A stretch of 64,000 nt of DNA, taken from contig NC_091120.1 in the NCBI RefSeq assembly GCF_040183065.1, positions 17,006,708-17,070,707 on the forward strand. Reading direction: 5' to 3'. Each line of letters begins with the position of its first letter. Position 1 is the first letter of the stretch. The position numbers and the translations under genes were made by a program. The notes under the pieces were generated by a model. That model had not been told where the DNA came from. It saw only the letters and a list, made by a program, of their open reading frames with translations, and did no database searches. The DNA comes from Periplaneta americana (Eukaryota; Arthropoda; Insecta; Blattodea; Blattidae). Below are positions 1 through 12,060 of the stretch, piece after piece.

Positions 1-145
1 TTTTCAACTCTTTCGCATTGTTCTTCTTCTGATTTCTTTTCAGTGTTTGAAATATAAGTGAGATAATGTTAGAAAATGACTATTATAGATTAATTTGGAT
101 GTTTAATAGCATTTGAAATTAAAATGCTATAAATAAAATTAAGTC

Positions 146-271
146 CTGCGCCATGACATCGTGGTCTAAGGCATCCTACCTAGGACTCGCATTACAGAAT
201 GCGTGCTGGTTCGAATCCTCATGGGGGAAGAAATTTTCTCATGAAATTTCGGCCAGTGTATAGGACGGCTC
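146..271 (+). mobile_element. tRNA-derived SINE, truncated
   Basis: Pol III-type internal promoter: an A-box-like GTGGTCTAAGGC near 161-172 and a perfect B-box GGTTCGAATCC at 208-218, spaced as in a tRNA. A non-tRNA SINE body follows and breaks off near 271, where non-LTR sequence begins. I recall this head from cockroach repeats. No target-site duplication was found, so the boundary could be a recombination joint. Confidence 0.75.
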
Positions 272-1280
272 TACTCTGAATGAACTACATGCTCTAACCA
301 AAGATATTCTATCACAGATGGCTTTATGGTTTGAATCTAATGGTTTTTTGCTTAATCAAGAAAAGGCTATCAACATAACTTTTACCCTAAATCATGTAAT
401 AAAAAGGACAACATACAAAACTATACCAAATTTCTAGGACTTTTTAAAGACTCCAGTTTAACATGGGAAAAAACATATAGAATATATATGCACAAAATTA
501 TCAAGAATTACATATTTATTAAAGAAATTAGTGACTTGTGTTTCTCAAAATTATTTAAGATGTGCCTACTTTTCGTTCTATCAGTCGATAATTAGGTATG
601 CCTTAATCTTCTGGGGAAATGGTAGCAAAATTGGGAGTGTCTTGATTTTGCAAAAGAAAGCCATTAGAATTCTATGTCAATCAAACTATCTGGAACATTG
701 TCGACCTCTTTTCAAACAATCACAGATATTAACAGTCATAAATTTATATCTAAACGACCTAGTCCTTTACACTCGACAAAATATAGACAATTACTCATTA
801 ATAACCAATATAAGCCCCTACATGATTATGAAATTAGAAATAATCAACAAATTAATATTCCATACTGTAGATTACATAAAACTAGTACAAATTTTTCTAT
901 CATGGGGATGAAATTATATAATAACCTTCCCAGTCAATATTATAAGTTACCAACCAATAGTTTCAAAGCTAGATTTTATAATTGGCTTTTAATTAATCCT
1001 TTCTACTCTGTAGATGAGTTTCTTAACACAAATTCATAGGAAATTGTTTTTTAATAAATAAAGTTATTTACATTAGTTGCAATTATTACATAAGAGTGAA
1101 GTGTTTTCATTAATTTTAGAGTTTCAAAATGTTTTGTCTTTTCATTTTAATTAAACTTTACTGTTTTCAATTATATGTGTATTTTCAAATGTATGTTCTC
1201 TTTTTTCCTCCCTTCTGTATTGTGACGAAGCCTATCACTGTATGTTTAAGGGCTTAATAAACTGAATTGAATACTGAATA
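272..1280 (+). mobile_element. 3' end of a jockey-like non-LTR retrotransposon
   Basis: A 5'-truncated LINE retaining the distal reverse-transcriptase region, the ORF2 C-terminus and a 3' UTR. It ends near 1256-1280 with AATAAACTGAATTGAAT, the TTGAAT-type 3' end seen in many insect non-LTR elements. Several frameshifts and stops show that it is dead. Confidence 0.8.
531..1039 (+). pseudogene. reverse transcriptase C-terminal region, frameshifted
   Basis: The translation shows hallmarks of the thumb and C-terminal region of jockey/CR1-type ORF2 proteins. The first frame (531-911) contains IRYALIFWGN, LQKKAIRIL and CRPLFKQ. The homologous reading then moves to a second frame (to 1039) ending with a segment around MGMKLYNNLPSQ, the motif typical just before the ORF2 stop. 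The frame change lies near 750-800. The upstream palm domain is represented only by fragments (around 300-360). This is a relic with no retained activity. Family-level assignment is by motif recognition, so the exact clade is uncertain. Confidence 0.75.
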
Positions 1281-1815
1281 TAATCTAAGCTAACATAGCT
1301 TGCTGTCGAGGTTGCATATGTTTTTATTAATTTTTCTTTTCCCTCTTCCAAAATGAAACTGTAGCCAGCAATTCCTACTTAAAGTAGTTATTTTTGTTAA
1401 ATAGCTAGCACTTTCGAGGCGCAATTTCATTAGTTAAATTTTTTAATGTTTAAACTATATATTCAGAATATTTCAGGACTTGAATGAAGACGTTTTTACA
1501 TATAGGAACATAACAAATATTTGGCATTTTGAGTTGTTTTTAAGAATATTTAATGTACTAATACGCTACGTAAATCCTCAATGTTTATATACCAGAAAAC
1601 AAATGCACATGCAAAGCGCATCCCTCAAAGTACATATGTGCTATCTGTTGGTGCTAGTTCAGGATATCCCTATTCGCGCACTGCACTAAGATGACGAATC
1701 AGTCATGTATCATGGCGGCATAATACATTTACGTTTCTCTGCGAAGTTTGACACAGTTTCCGGATTACAATCTTCTGCATTCTATTGCTTCAAAGTTAAT
1801 GAGAGCAAAAAGCTC
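1281..1815. other. unassigned AT-rich stretch
   Basis: Short open frames only (for example 1480-1689), without recognisable motifs or codon bias. I see no RNA gene or TIR structure here. Confidence 0.5.
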
Positions 1816-1821
1816 GCCCTT

Positions 1822-2015
1822 TCAAAGTAAAAGGAAACTATCCATGCTGGACCGTGATTTCTCAATGACCGATGCGATAAAACGATAGTTCAAGGAACGA
1901 TGAAACCGGGGAAAAAATAATGTTACTTGTATGGGACTATTTCTGGGACTAAAAAAAGCGGACGAAAAAGGCGGGAAAATGACGATAACGGGAACAATGC
2001 ATTGAGGTTCCATTG
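1822..2015. mobile_element. possible pogo/Tigger-like MITE end
   Basis: The right edge reads GAGGTTCCATTGTA. Reversed this is TACAATGGAACCTC, close to the TACAGTAGAACCT termini of the pogo-like elements at 10105-10942 and 44969-46550, with a TA where the duplicated dinucleotide is expected. The left end was not found. Confidence 0.35.
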
Positions 2016-2281
2016 TATTACTATTTCAATTTTATTTCTTACTTCAATGTGAAATAAGCATATCGTATTTTTATTTTTTCCTACACGGTTTAAAATTTCA
2101 TTTTCATAACATGAAATATGCATCATTATTCTTCACGATCTATAGAATATTCAACTCAAATGGCAGTGCAGACACAGTTCTTAATCTCATTTGTTTAGTT
2201 TCAAAGAAGCAGACCCTATTGCCTATGTTCTCTTAAAATAAGGTTGTAGAATTTATTCTAAATTGTTCAAGATTTTAACTT

Positions 2282-3251
2282 GACTATTACACTTTTACTA
2301 CGTCACACTACTTTTGACCAATAAAATGGTACGAAAGGACGTCTTTCAACCAATCATGGCTGCTTATCGCACAATTTTATCGCGTCCCTAGCATTTGTTT
2401 ATTTTTATCACTACCGGTACCCTAGCATTTGTTTCTTTGTTTGCTAACATTTCAAACTGCGCTGGTCTGGACGCCAAAAAACAGAAAATTACAAACCACT
2501 CCAGTCGATGCACAGCACTTTCAAATATGACTCGCATTGGCATTCAAGAACAAGAATTAATAAAGATCACTAGTAATATATGAAGAGCACCATTCGGAAA
2601 TCCTGAATAAGTTGAGGGATACACCATGTACATCAACGAGTTCCTTTCTTTTGCGCACACGTCTTATATAACATCACCTGAACCACCAACCACTAAAACA
2701 TTCAAATTTGAAAATTGTACTTTCAATAATCGTTTCTTTTAAAATTATTCATGTTTATTTTTTATTTCACCATCGTTAATTAAAATGTTTCTTGTTTATT
2801 TCATCATCCCTAATTAAAGCTTTTCTAACACTTGTTTATATTATTTAGGTTATGTTTGTTATAGCTTCTGCTATATGATATTATGGATAGTCACGTATCA
2901 GAGAGTGTTTTAATACTAAGATTTATTCAAAATCATCTGTCAAGTGACATTGATTACTGGGATCCGGATGATTGAAGTGGAATGCAACTGTTTTAATAAA
3001 AATGAAACTGAATCAACAAAGCCTTCTTGACTAGTAACCGTTCACAGAGTTCAATAAGATTCCATAGTTGGCACAACTGATAACAAGAAAACATAATCAT
3101 AAAACACTATGCCATCTAGCGTAATGTTGCGATGGTACAATAATACATTTGAAGACAGTTGTATTTTCTTAAGCCAATTAATATTTTATTGTATTGGAGT
3201 ACTTCGTTACTTATAATCTTTATATACTTTCTTCTAATCGTGTAATAGTCA
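2282..3251 (-). mobile_element. TIR element, copy 1 of a two-copy family (partner at 53283-54259)
   Basis: The termini are inverted: GACTATTACAC near 2282 and GTGTAATAGTC near 3241-3251. The left 110 bp (TGACCAAT, CAACCAATCATGG, CTTATCGCACAATTTTATCGC) matches in order the right end of the 53-54 kb element read in reverse. Length is about 970 bp in both. No transposase ORF. A tandem CCCTAGCATTTGTTT duplication lies at about 2386-2440. Confidence 0.6.
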
Positions 3252-3312
3252 ATTAAATCCCACTCGAGTTTTGATTTTCTCTAGATAAATCAAAACCTCC
3301 AGTGAGATTAGT
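3252..3312. repeat. hairpin abutting the TIR element
   Basis: Arms CACTCGAGTTTTGATTT and AAATCAAAACCTCCAGTG flank a short loop, starting a few bases outside the right TIR. The 53-kb copy has a larger hairpin at the equivalent end. Confidence 0.6.
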
Positions 3313-3948
3313 GTTGAAAAAAAAAGCTGTGTTTATTCTCTATTATCTAACACAGTTTAAACAAAAATTTAACGGTATATCATCTGTATTTTTTCTTAAG
3401 AGTTTAAATGCAATGCATCTGGAATGATGGCAATGACATTCATCAAACAGATGAAGGGGTTTGTTCAGAGCAACACAAGTCCAAGCTGGTTTTAGGCCAC
3501 AGCATTGCAACTTCTCATAATTAATATATTTTAAAATACACATTTCTCTGGAAAAATAAAGAAGTAAATTAAAATCATCAGTACCAGTTGCAGAAGACAC
3601 AGCCCTGCAGTATATATTGACTACACCCCAACTCTGGCTACTAGCAACAGGCATCTATAATGAACACCGATCAAAATACCCCTCATTTCTCGTGAAAAAC
3701 AACAACAAAATAGACTACAGTGGACTATAGTGGACTTTATGTTGTCAGTAAACAGCTGGATACATTAAGAAGATTGATGATTTCTCTGGAAAACTATTCA
3801 AAATATAGCACAATGCTATTTGACTTTTTTTGCTCTTTCCTCAAGGAATCATCCACCACAATTATTGACTGACTTACGGTTCACCTTGTACATAATCTGT
3901 TCTAATGTACTGTGAATTATAATTATTTCCAACCTTAAGCTGGGGACA
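3313..3948. other. unassigned
   Basis: A short A-run at 3318-3326. Otherwise no motif, TIR or convincing coding segment. Confidence 0.45.
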
Positions 3949-3949
3949 T

Positions 3950-4085
3950 TCCTCTTCAAATCCTTCACTTCCTTCTCAAGTCCTCTTGAAATCCTTCACT
4001 CCTTCTGATGTCCTCTTGAAATCCTCCACTCCTGATGTCCTCTTGAAATCCTTCACTCCTTCTGATGTCCTCTTGAAATCATCCA
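3950..4085. repeat. about 30-bp minisatellite, 5 imperfect units
   Basis: Units of CCTCTTGAAATCC plus a CTTCACTCCTTCTGATGT-type spacer recur at about 3952, 3983, 4012, 4040 and 4069. On the minus strand a unit encodes a DFKRTSEGVK-like peptide repeat. Host function not recognised. Confidence 0.75.
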
Positions 4086-4429
4086 CTTCTTCTTGCTCAT
4101 TCATCTCAGGAAAAGTTGCCATCTCCCTCTGGCCGGCAGACAAAACATCTGGAGAAATTCACAATAAAGTCAGCTCAGTGTTATCCAAAATGTCATATCT
4201 TACTTTACAAATCCTCATTACTTGTACTATTCAGGTTCGGCTAAACAGACATCCCAGTTTTCACACAACTGTCCCAACAAAAACTTCAGCACACTTGCAC
4301 TTCCCGAATTTTACTAAAGACGCAAAATACAATACTTCCTCAATTATTTCATTTTATCATTACCAGCAGCACAAGAATTCAAGACCATTACACAAATATC
4401 TATTTCCACAAATATCTAAGGCATCAAAA

Positions 4430-5973
4430 TAGTGATGGAGGAAATAAATTAAATACCGACATATTGATATTGCAATATATTACAAACCTAATTTCGATAA
4501 ATGATATATATCGCAGAAAATATATTGATATATCGAACGATTATCGATATATTGCTATTCCATAAGCAAATTGCATTTTAATGCGTACATTTACTGTATT
4601 ACAATAAAATTACTTGAATTTTAATATTCCTTTTTACCATTGAAATTAACATCATAACAGTCAAAAGCATAAATGTAAAATTGTAACAATAAATTTTCAA
4701 TACCATACGATGTAGGTCCTAAAAAGGTAAAGGTAAAGGTATCCCCGTAACATGCCATGAAGGCACTTGGGGGGCATGGAGGTAGAGCCCCATGCTTTTC
4801 ATGACCTCGGCACTAGAATGAGGTAGTGTGGTCGGCACCACGCTCTGACCGCCTTTTACCCCCGGGAAAGACCCGGTACTCAATTTTATAGGAGGCTGAG
4901 TGAACCTCGGGGCCGTTCTGAAAGTTTGGCAACGAGAAAAAAATCCTGTTACCACCTGGGATCGAACCCTGGACCTTCCAGTCCGTAGCCAGCTGCTCTA
5001 CCAACTGAGCTACCTGGCAGCCAATGTAGGTCCTAACCTAAATCAAAATTATGGTGGAGGCAAGGGAGCTTAAATGATATAGTGGGAAAGAGTTAAGTGA
5101 ACTTTACATGGTTGAATATATTGGAACACGCTAATGTTATATAAGATTCAATCCAGGACACAGATATAATGCTCTTTTCTACCTAACAACGTAATAATTT
5201 GTAAATGTAAGTAAACAGAACTTGTAATTATTTTTCAATGTAAGTAAACTTATTTAGAATATTACAAGTTTTAACAAACTTCACAGTTGATTTGATACAA
5301 TTCTTCTATAGTAAGTTCCCATTGCAAGTTATTGTTACATTCCAACATTCCAAACAACAATGGTGATTATTATAGGGATAGAATTTTTATGCACTAAAAG
5401 ATATAATAAGAAAACTATGTCAGCACTAGGTTGTGGATAGAAATCATAGACGTAAACAAATGTCACATCGGTATTAAATCCCTGTTTCTCTTTCCATTTC
5501 AGAATATAGAAATAAAAGTTTTGATACCCGTTTGGAGGTCAGACGGTTCCCTTTCAGGGTGGGAGTTGCTCTCCTGCCTTGGAGAACATTAATAACAATA
5601 TTAAAACAGTAGTAGATAAATCTCCCATCTGTCTCACGTTCGCACACGCTGCATTTTGAATTTGGTGCTGCATATTAAACAGTTTGAATTCGAATTCCAG
5701 TCCAGCCAATTAGAACAAGGTATTGAGTGAGGTTGCATAATTATGTAACTGTCCACCTTCAGTAGCGCCATCTCTTGGGAACTATCGGAGTTGTCTAGTG
5801 TGAATTTTGTTGTTGTTGATAATGATAATAATTCTACAAAAAAATCGATAAATTTATGAGAAAACCGATATATTATACGATATATTGAATCAAAATTTCG
5901 ATATCGATATATCGCTATATCGAAACGAAAATATCGGTATTTTGTAAAAACCGATATATCGTTCCCATCTCTA
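4430..5973. mobile_element. non-autonomous hAT element with perfect 8-bp TSD
   Basis: The direct repeat CATCAAAA occurs at 4422-4429 and 5974-5981. Termini are TAGTGATGGAG on the left and, read inward from the right, TAGAGATGGGAACG. Subterminal sequence is rich in ATATCGATATATCG motifs on both sides, as expected for hAT transposase binding sites. No transposase. A SINE is nested at 4723-5023, so the original MITE was about 1.23 kb. Confidence 0.9.
4723..5023 (-). mobile_element. full-length tRNA-headed SINE nested in the hAT MITE
   Basis: Flanked by the 13-bp duplication ATGTAGGTCCTAA at 4710-4722 and 5024-5036. On the minus strand the tRNA-like head (TAGCTCAGTTGGTAGAGC A-box region, GGTTCGATCC B-box) is at the high-coordinate end and the tail is ACCTTTACCTTTACC. 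The same family occurs at 35502-35724 and 48752-49047. Confidence 0.93.
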
Positions 5974-6136
5974 CATCAAAAGAATATTTCATTAAACTGC
6001 AGTGCAACGAGGTGAAAATCAATTTTCTACCTGTGCGACCACAGCATTCCTTATTCATATTTCAGCCAACAGGACTGCACTCAGGTGCAAATAATTTCCC
6101 GAATACCAGGAAACTTAATTTCTTGTCCCCCCCATC

Positions 6137-6904
6137 TGAAAATGGAGGGGATAATGACAGAGAAGATATATGGAAAATAGAAGGGTGCATATAGAGAAAA
6201 TACAGGAGACAAAACAGGAATACGTGAGATAAAATGGAGGACAAAATAGAGGAGGAATTAAAGGGAAAATAGAGGGTATAATAAAGGAGGTATTACAGGA
6301 GAAATAGAGGGAAAGCAGAGGTGATAACAGAACGAAAATACAGTTCAATATAGACATAAAATGGAGGAGAAAATAGACCAGAAAATAAAAGGAAAAATAC
6401 ACGGGAAACTAGAGGAGGAAATAGAGGGGAAAATAGTAGGCAAAATATAGGACAACAAAGAAGAGAAAAAAAATCTATGACAAAATAGATCATATAATAC
6501 AGGACAAAAATGGAGAGGATAATAGATGAAAATACAAAAGATAACAGCTAGAAAATAGAGGAGAAAATTAAGGAGCAAACAGATAAAATAAAGACAAAAT
6601 TGACGAAACATTACACGGGAAAATAGAGAGGGGGGGAAATAGAACACAAAATGGACAAAATTAAGAGGACAAAATACAGGGGAAATTACACCAGAAAATA
6701 TACGAGAACACAGAGGAGAAATAAAGTACAAACTGGAGGGAAAATAGAGTGCATTAAAATAGACGGGGTATTAGAGAAGAAAGTACACAGAAAATAGAGC
6801 ATACAATATTGCAAAACACTGAGACAAAATAGAGAAAAAAAGAGAAAAATACAGCAGAATATACACGATAAAATACAAGCAAAATAGAGAGAATTTATAG
6901 ACAA
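6137..6904 (+). repeat. purine-rich degenerate tandem array, left block
   Basis: An 11-13-bp purine-rich unit approximated by GAAAATAGAGGAG repeats with heavy divergence. The plus strand is almost free of C and of T outside ATAG. Continuous with 7637-10060 before a retroposon inserted. Confidence 0.85.
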
Positions 6905-6919
6905 CATGGAAGCAAATAT

Positions 6920-7621
6920 GTTATTGTTGTTTTCTAATGCCAGGCGTTTGACAATAAAGTCATTTGATCTCTTTCACTCCAATATTTTTCAAAGATATTA
7001 TCATGGTCAGCCACTGAAGCACAGATTTTGAGGTATGAAAATGGCAAGTTGTAGCCGATTTAAGTGAACACCATATTTTAACGTTTTGGTGGCTACTTCA
7101 TTCACACACAACCCCCAGAATGTCTGGAGGACCACACCTGCTGTTGGTCGACGGGTCCATTGGACCTAGCTGGGAGATCTTGTTGATCACCAGCTTTCCC
7201 TCCTTAAGCCACTGGAGGACGATTTTAGTGCCATAGCAGGTCAGCACTAGGAACAGAAAAGTAGAAAGAGGAGGAAGGAAAGGGAAATGAACCCCTAGGC
7301 CTCGAATGCTCTAATGCCGTTGGGGTCGAAGAAAGTAAGAGTTCAGTCAGAGGACTGGGTAGGAAAGGGTAAAGAGGGAATTAGGTATTGAATAGAGGAA
7401 AATTATACCAAATTCGGTCATTAACTCATCAAGCTGACCAGTGCTAATTGATGAGTAGCCCCTCCCTTTAGTTCAGCTTGTAAAATTATGCTTACTAACA
7501 GCTGCACCACGGGAAGGTAGGGATGGGACATTGGGTATTTGTCCAGGTTGGTTCCTTAAAGCCTTCAATGGGAAGGATTAATGGCTCTCCCCCCTGTATC
7601 CGACAGATACCCTTTTGCAGC
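6920..7621. mobile_element. 702-bp unclassified retroposon with 15-bp TSD
   Basis: CATGGAAGCAAATAT is duplicated at 6905-6919 and 7622-7636. The insert has ordinary base composition, unlike the purine array on both sides. A 15-bp duplication points to target-primed reverse transcription. No TIR, clear poly(A) or coding frame was found, so orientation is open. Confidence 0.8.
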
Positions 7622-7636
7622 CATGGAAGCAAATAT

Positions 7637-10060
7637 AGAAACAGAGAAATAGAGAAGGAAATAAAGGGGAAAAATAGACGGATAATAGAGAGGAAATAGA
7701 GAAAACGGAGACCGAAAATACTGGACAAAATACACGAAAAAATTGAGAGGATAATCAAGGAAAAATACAGCAGATAATAGAGGAGAAAATAAAGGGATAA
7801 TGAGAAAATAGAGGGAATTAGAGGAAAACATGCAGGTGAAATAGGGGGAAAATACCAAAGAAATACAAGAGAATATAGAGAAGAATTTAGAGGACAAAAT
7901 ACAGCACAAAATATGAGGGATAATTAATAGAGCATAAAATAAAGAGAGTAATAGAGTAGAGGAAAAAATTAAGGGGAAAAATCAGACGAGTAAATAGAGG
8001 AGAAAGTAGACGAGAAAATAGAGGGAAAATGGAGGACAAAATAAGGCCGAAATAAAGAAGAAAGTGGAGGGGGAAGTAGAAAATCGAGGAGAAATAGAAA
8101 AAATAGAGAAGAACATAGAGCAAAAAAATAAAACATATATACAGGAAAAGACAGAAAATAAAGCAGAAAACAGGGAAGAATATACAGGGAAAATAGAGGA
8201 AAAAAGACAGAAAACAAAGAGAAAACAGAGTACAAAATACAGAAACTACATGAGAAAATGGAGGAAAAAAAAAGATGACAAATTTGAGGAACACATATAT
8301 GAAAATGAGAAGAGAAAATAGAGGAAAAAATAAAGCAGAAAATCGAGACAAAATAGACTACAAAATAGAGAGAATAAAGAGCAGAAAATGGAGAGAAATA
8401 GAGTGGGAAATAGAGGAGAAATCAGAGAGGACAGACAGCAGAAAATAGAGAGTAAAAATACAGGAGAAAGAGTAGAAATAGAAAGGAAATAGACGAAAAG
8501 AGAAAAAAGAGGATAAAACAGAAAGAAAATAGAATAGGAAATAGATAACCAAATAGAAAAGAAAATAGAGAAATACAGAACACAGGAAAATATTCTACAA
8601 AATAGAGGAGAAAATAAAGTGAAAACAAAGTAGAAAATAGATGGGAAAAATAGAATATAGAGCACAAAATGGAGAAAATAGGGAAGAAAATAACGAGGTG
8701 ACAGTGCTAAATAGAGGAGAGAAATAGATGAGAAACAGAGTACAAAATAAAGTACAAAACTGAGGAGAATGTAGAGAAAATAGAGCACAAATTAGAGGAG
8801 GAAATACAGCAGAAATTAGAGGAAAAGGAGAAACTGGAGAGAAAATGAAGTGAGGAAATAGAGAATAACATACAGAAAATACAGAGCACACACACAGTTG
8901 AAAATACTGGACAAAATAGAGAAGAGGAGAAAATGAAGCAGAAAACAGAGAAATTATAGCACAAAATAGGACACTAGACGACAAAATAGAGAGAAAATTG
9001 AATAGGCAAAAGAGGAGAGGGTAGAGGAAAAAAAGGAGAAGTATAAAGAGAGAATTTAGAGCTAAAGTATAGATAAAATAAGGCTGGCGGTAATAGAGTA
9101 GAAAATAGAGAGAAAACAGATACAATATACAGCAGAAAATAAGAGTAGAAAATAGAGGAAAAATACAAAAGAAATCACAGTAAAAAATTGAGCATAAGAT
9201 ACACACAAAATAGAGAAAATAGAATAATAGAGGGGAAAATGAAAGCAAATAACAGAAAATATATAGAAAATAGAAAAGAGAATAGAGGAGAAAATAGAAG
9301 CAAAAAAGAGAGAAAATAAACGAGAAAATATAGACACTTACAAGAGAAAATACAGAGAAAATAGAGTGGAACGTAGAGAGATAATATAGTATATACTGGA
9401 GCAGAAAATAGAGAGAATATAGAGCAGAAAAGAGGAAATATAGAGCAGAACAAAGAAAATAAAATAAAATTAACAACAAATTACATTGAAAATAAAGCAG
9501 AGAATAGAGAGGAAATAGTAGAAAATATAGGACAAAACAGGGTAGGAAATAGAGAAGAAAATAGAGTACAAATTAGAGGAGAAAATAGACAGTAAATGGA
9601 GGGGAAAAAGAAAAAATAAGATAAAATACAGGAGAAAATACAGTAGAAATAGAGGAGAAACCTGAGACAATAAAGAGAAATTTGAGCAAATAAAAGAGAA
9701 AAAATAGGGGCGAATATATAGCAAAAAATAGAGGACAAAATAGAACATAGCGTTCAAAGTAGAGGAGAAAAAGACAGCAGAAAATATACAGAAAATAGGG
9801 AGAATGTAAAGAAATAAAATGAGAAGAAAGCGACAAACTAGAATAGAAAATAGAGGAGAAAATACAACATGAAATATAGAAAATAGAGGAGAAAGTAGAG
9901 GAGAAAACAGAGGAAAAAGAGCAGAAAATGCAGAGAAATTAGAGCACAACACACAGAAAATAGAGCAGAGCTATGGAGAATATAGACGAGAATATAGAGA
10001 GAAAACAGAGAATAAGTAGAGGAGAGAATACAGAAAAAATAGAGAACAAAATGAGAAACA
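7637..10060 (+). repeat. purine-rich degenerate tandem array, right block
   Basis: The same AAATAGAGGAGA-type unit as 6137-6904, about 2.4 kb. The minus strand stays open over hundreds of codons only because its TTT/TCT/CTA/TAT-rich codons seldom make stops. The resulting peptides are monotonous F, L, S, Y and I strings and are not genes. Confidence 0.88.
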
Positions 10061-10104
10061 AGATTCCATTGATAAATCATTTTAATATCCTATAGGCCTA
10101 TATA

Positions 10105-10942
10105 CAGTAGAACTTGATTATAACGACATCCAAGGGACCTTGAAAATTATGTTGTTATAAACGTCGGAGTAACTGAGATTCATATTATCAGTCTAATGAG
10201 GTGGAAAATGAAAAATAATAAACATAATTAGGCTTATTTTAGATTTACGTATTCACTTTTAAGCATACCATGAACACAATAAAATACATGTAGGTTACAA
10301 TTATAAATACAGTACTCTGTATTAAAACAGTTTGTTCATTACTCACAAACTTATTTACTGAGGAGTGAAGTAATCAGTCATTTTACTCTGTTGCCTCCTA
10401 CTTGCCCAATATACACTTTCTAAATTAAATTCTGTGTTCATTATTTCAGTTGCAATTTCACTGCTCCCTCTCCTAGCTTCATACTCTCTCCTTTAGCTTC
10501 ATAGAAATGTTCACAATTCTAATCGCTTCTAAAGTGTCACTCATTTCTCTTAGTGGTGATACTGCGTTAAAATGTGTGTACTTAGTGAAAACTTCATGTC
10601 GAAACTGACCGCATGCAGGTACCATTAATACCGCATGAATTCGGGCAGGTGACAATGGGATGGGAATCTGCCTGCATTCCAGAGGTCTGTGATAGAAGGG
10701 AACAGTAAAGGATTTGCCAGATTTCAGCAAAATATTTCTTAAAATACTTTGGTTCTTAGAAAATTGTATTCCAAACTGAGGTTGAAAATGATGTTATATG
10801 CGACGTAGACGCATATACGTTTGTCGTATTAAGCAAGGTAGAAAAGCATATGTCTTATGGGGAATTAGTTGGGACCACAGAATATTTTACGTTATAGGCG
10901 AGGTGTCGCACAAAACGAGGTCGCTATAACCAAGTTCTACTG
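10105..10942. mobile_element. pogo/Tigger-like MITE
   Basis: Starts CAGTAGAACTTGATTATAAC and ends with the inverse GCTATAACCAAGTTCTACTG, with TA on each side (10103-10104, 10943-10944). 838 bp, no transposase. The TA target and the CAGTAGAACYT termini are typical of pogo/Tigger derivatives. Confidence 0.9.
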
Positions 10943-11779
10943 TAGCTTTTATTGTTAATGTTTTAACCCATTTTAACCTCCCTTTTTACTTGTGATTTCT
11001 ACGTATCTCTGCTTTCATCTGTAGGCCTATTTATTGATCTCATGATGCTTCATTAGAACCGAAAACGTTTATCTTTATGTAAATAACAGTATCTTTGTGT
11101 TTATCACATTTGTGAATTCATAAGTTTGGTGGTCTTTACAATAAAAAAAACTTTGAGTAGGCCTACATCTTCACAATGTTAAATTCACAAACTTCTAAGG
11201 TTTTCAATATTCTTATTGTAACTTTCAACTGTATTCTGTTAATCAATGCTTACCAGTTTCCTGACAAGGGATTTCTTCCAGTTCTCTCGCATATACTGCC
11301 ACAGCACCATCTTATCGCCTGCCTCAGTTGTCCACAGAATTTAACACCAACTCCGTAACTGTCCCAAAATGCCTGAAACAAGAGACACAACAATCAAGTT
11401 TCCTTAGAAGTTCTTTACATTTTCGGTAACCTATGCTATAACAAGATACGTAAGCTGCATTAGTACTGGTTCACGAACATCTTCACAATGCTAAATTCAC
11501 AAACTTTAAGGGTCGATTGTATAAACCATTTAATCTTAGATCAGAAGTTAAATTGATACTTGTTCTAGCTGAACTTGGAATTTTGTGTTGTATAAAGTCT
11601 AATCTGAGATTAATTTTGTCTTAAACTAAAGTCAACTTTGACTGAAGAAATTTCTCCGATTAAGTTAGGTGATCTAAGTTCAGTTATTTCTTTTCTGTTT
11701 GAAATATACGAGTGGCAGATTGTGCAAAAAGAATAACCATTATTAGTACTAATATTAATACATATAATATATATATATA

Positions 11780-12060
11780 ATTTGAACTGGTAATAGAAAT
11801 TACGGGAAAACGGCTGGACGGATTTTAATAAATGACCCCTCATTTTGAAGCTTGGAATTTAAAGTTTTTCGGAAAAGTAGTAGTTTTCAGTGAAATGTCA
11901 ATTTTTAAACATAATTTTCCTATTTTCCAAAATCCATCTGTCGTCAGTTTTGAGAACTAGCTAATAGCATTCACGGCCGACTTGATATACCCTTCGCTTT
12001 TTTGTAAAGGAGAAGTGAAGCGAGCATCAAGTCAGCCGTGTTGCATTTCAGAATAAAACA
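11780..12060 (+). repeat. interspersed repeat family B with a hairpin
   Basis: The segment from TTTGAACTGGTAATAGAAAT to about 11960 is the reverse complement, with mismatches, of 23515-23710. It ends in an imperfect hairpin whose arms CACGGCCGACTTGAT and ATCAAGTCAGCCGTG lie at about 11972 and 12026. Class unknown. Confidence 0.65.

Noticed and set aside
1480-1689. 69-codon ORF
   Set aside because: No family resemblance, AT-rich context, chance expectation for this length.
3986-4432. 148-codon ORF
   Set aside because: Its start is the 30-bp minisatellite read on the strand opposite the more plausible frame, and the remainder has no recognisable domain.
6115-10080. Many minus-strand open frames up to 294 codons
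   Set aside because: They arise from a purine-rich repeat that rarely makes stop codons on the complementary strand. Several frames are open at once and the peptides are monotonous F/L/S/Y strings.
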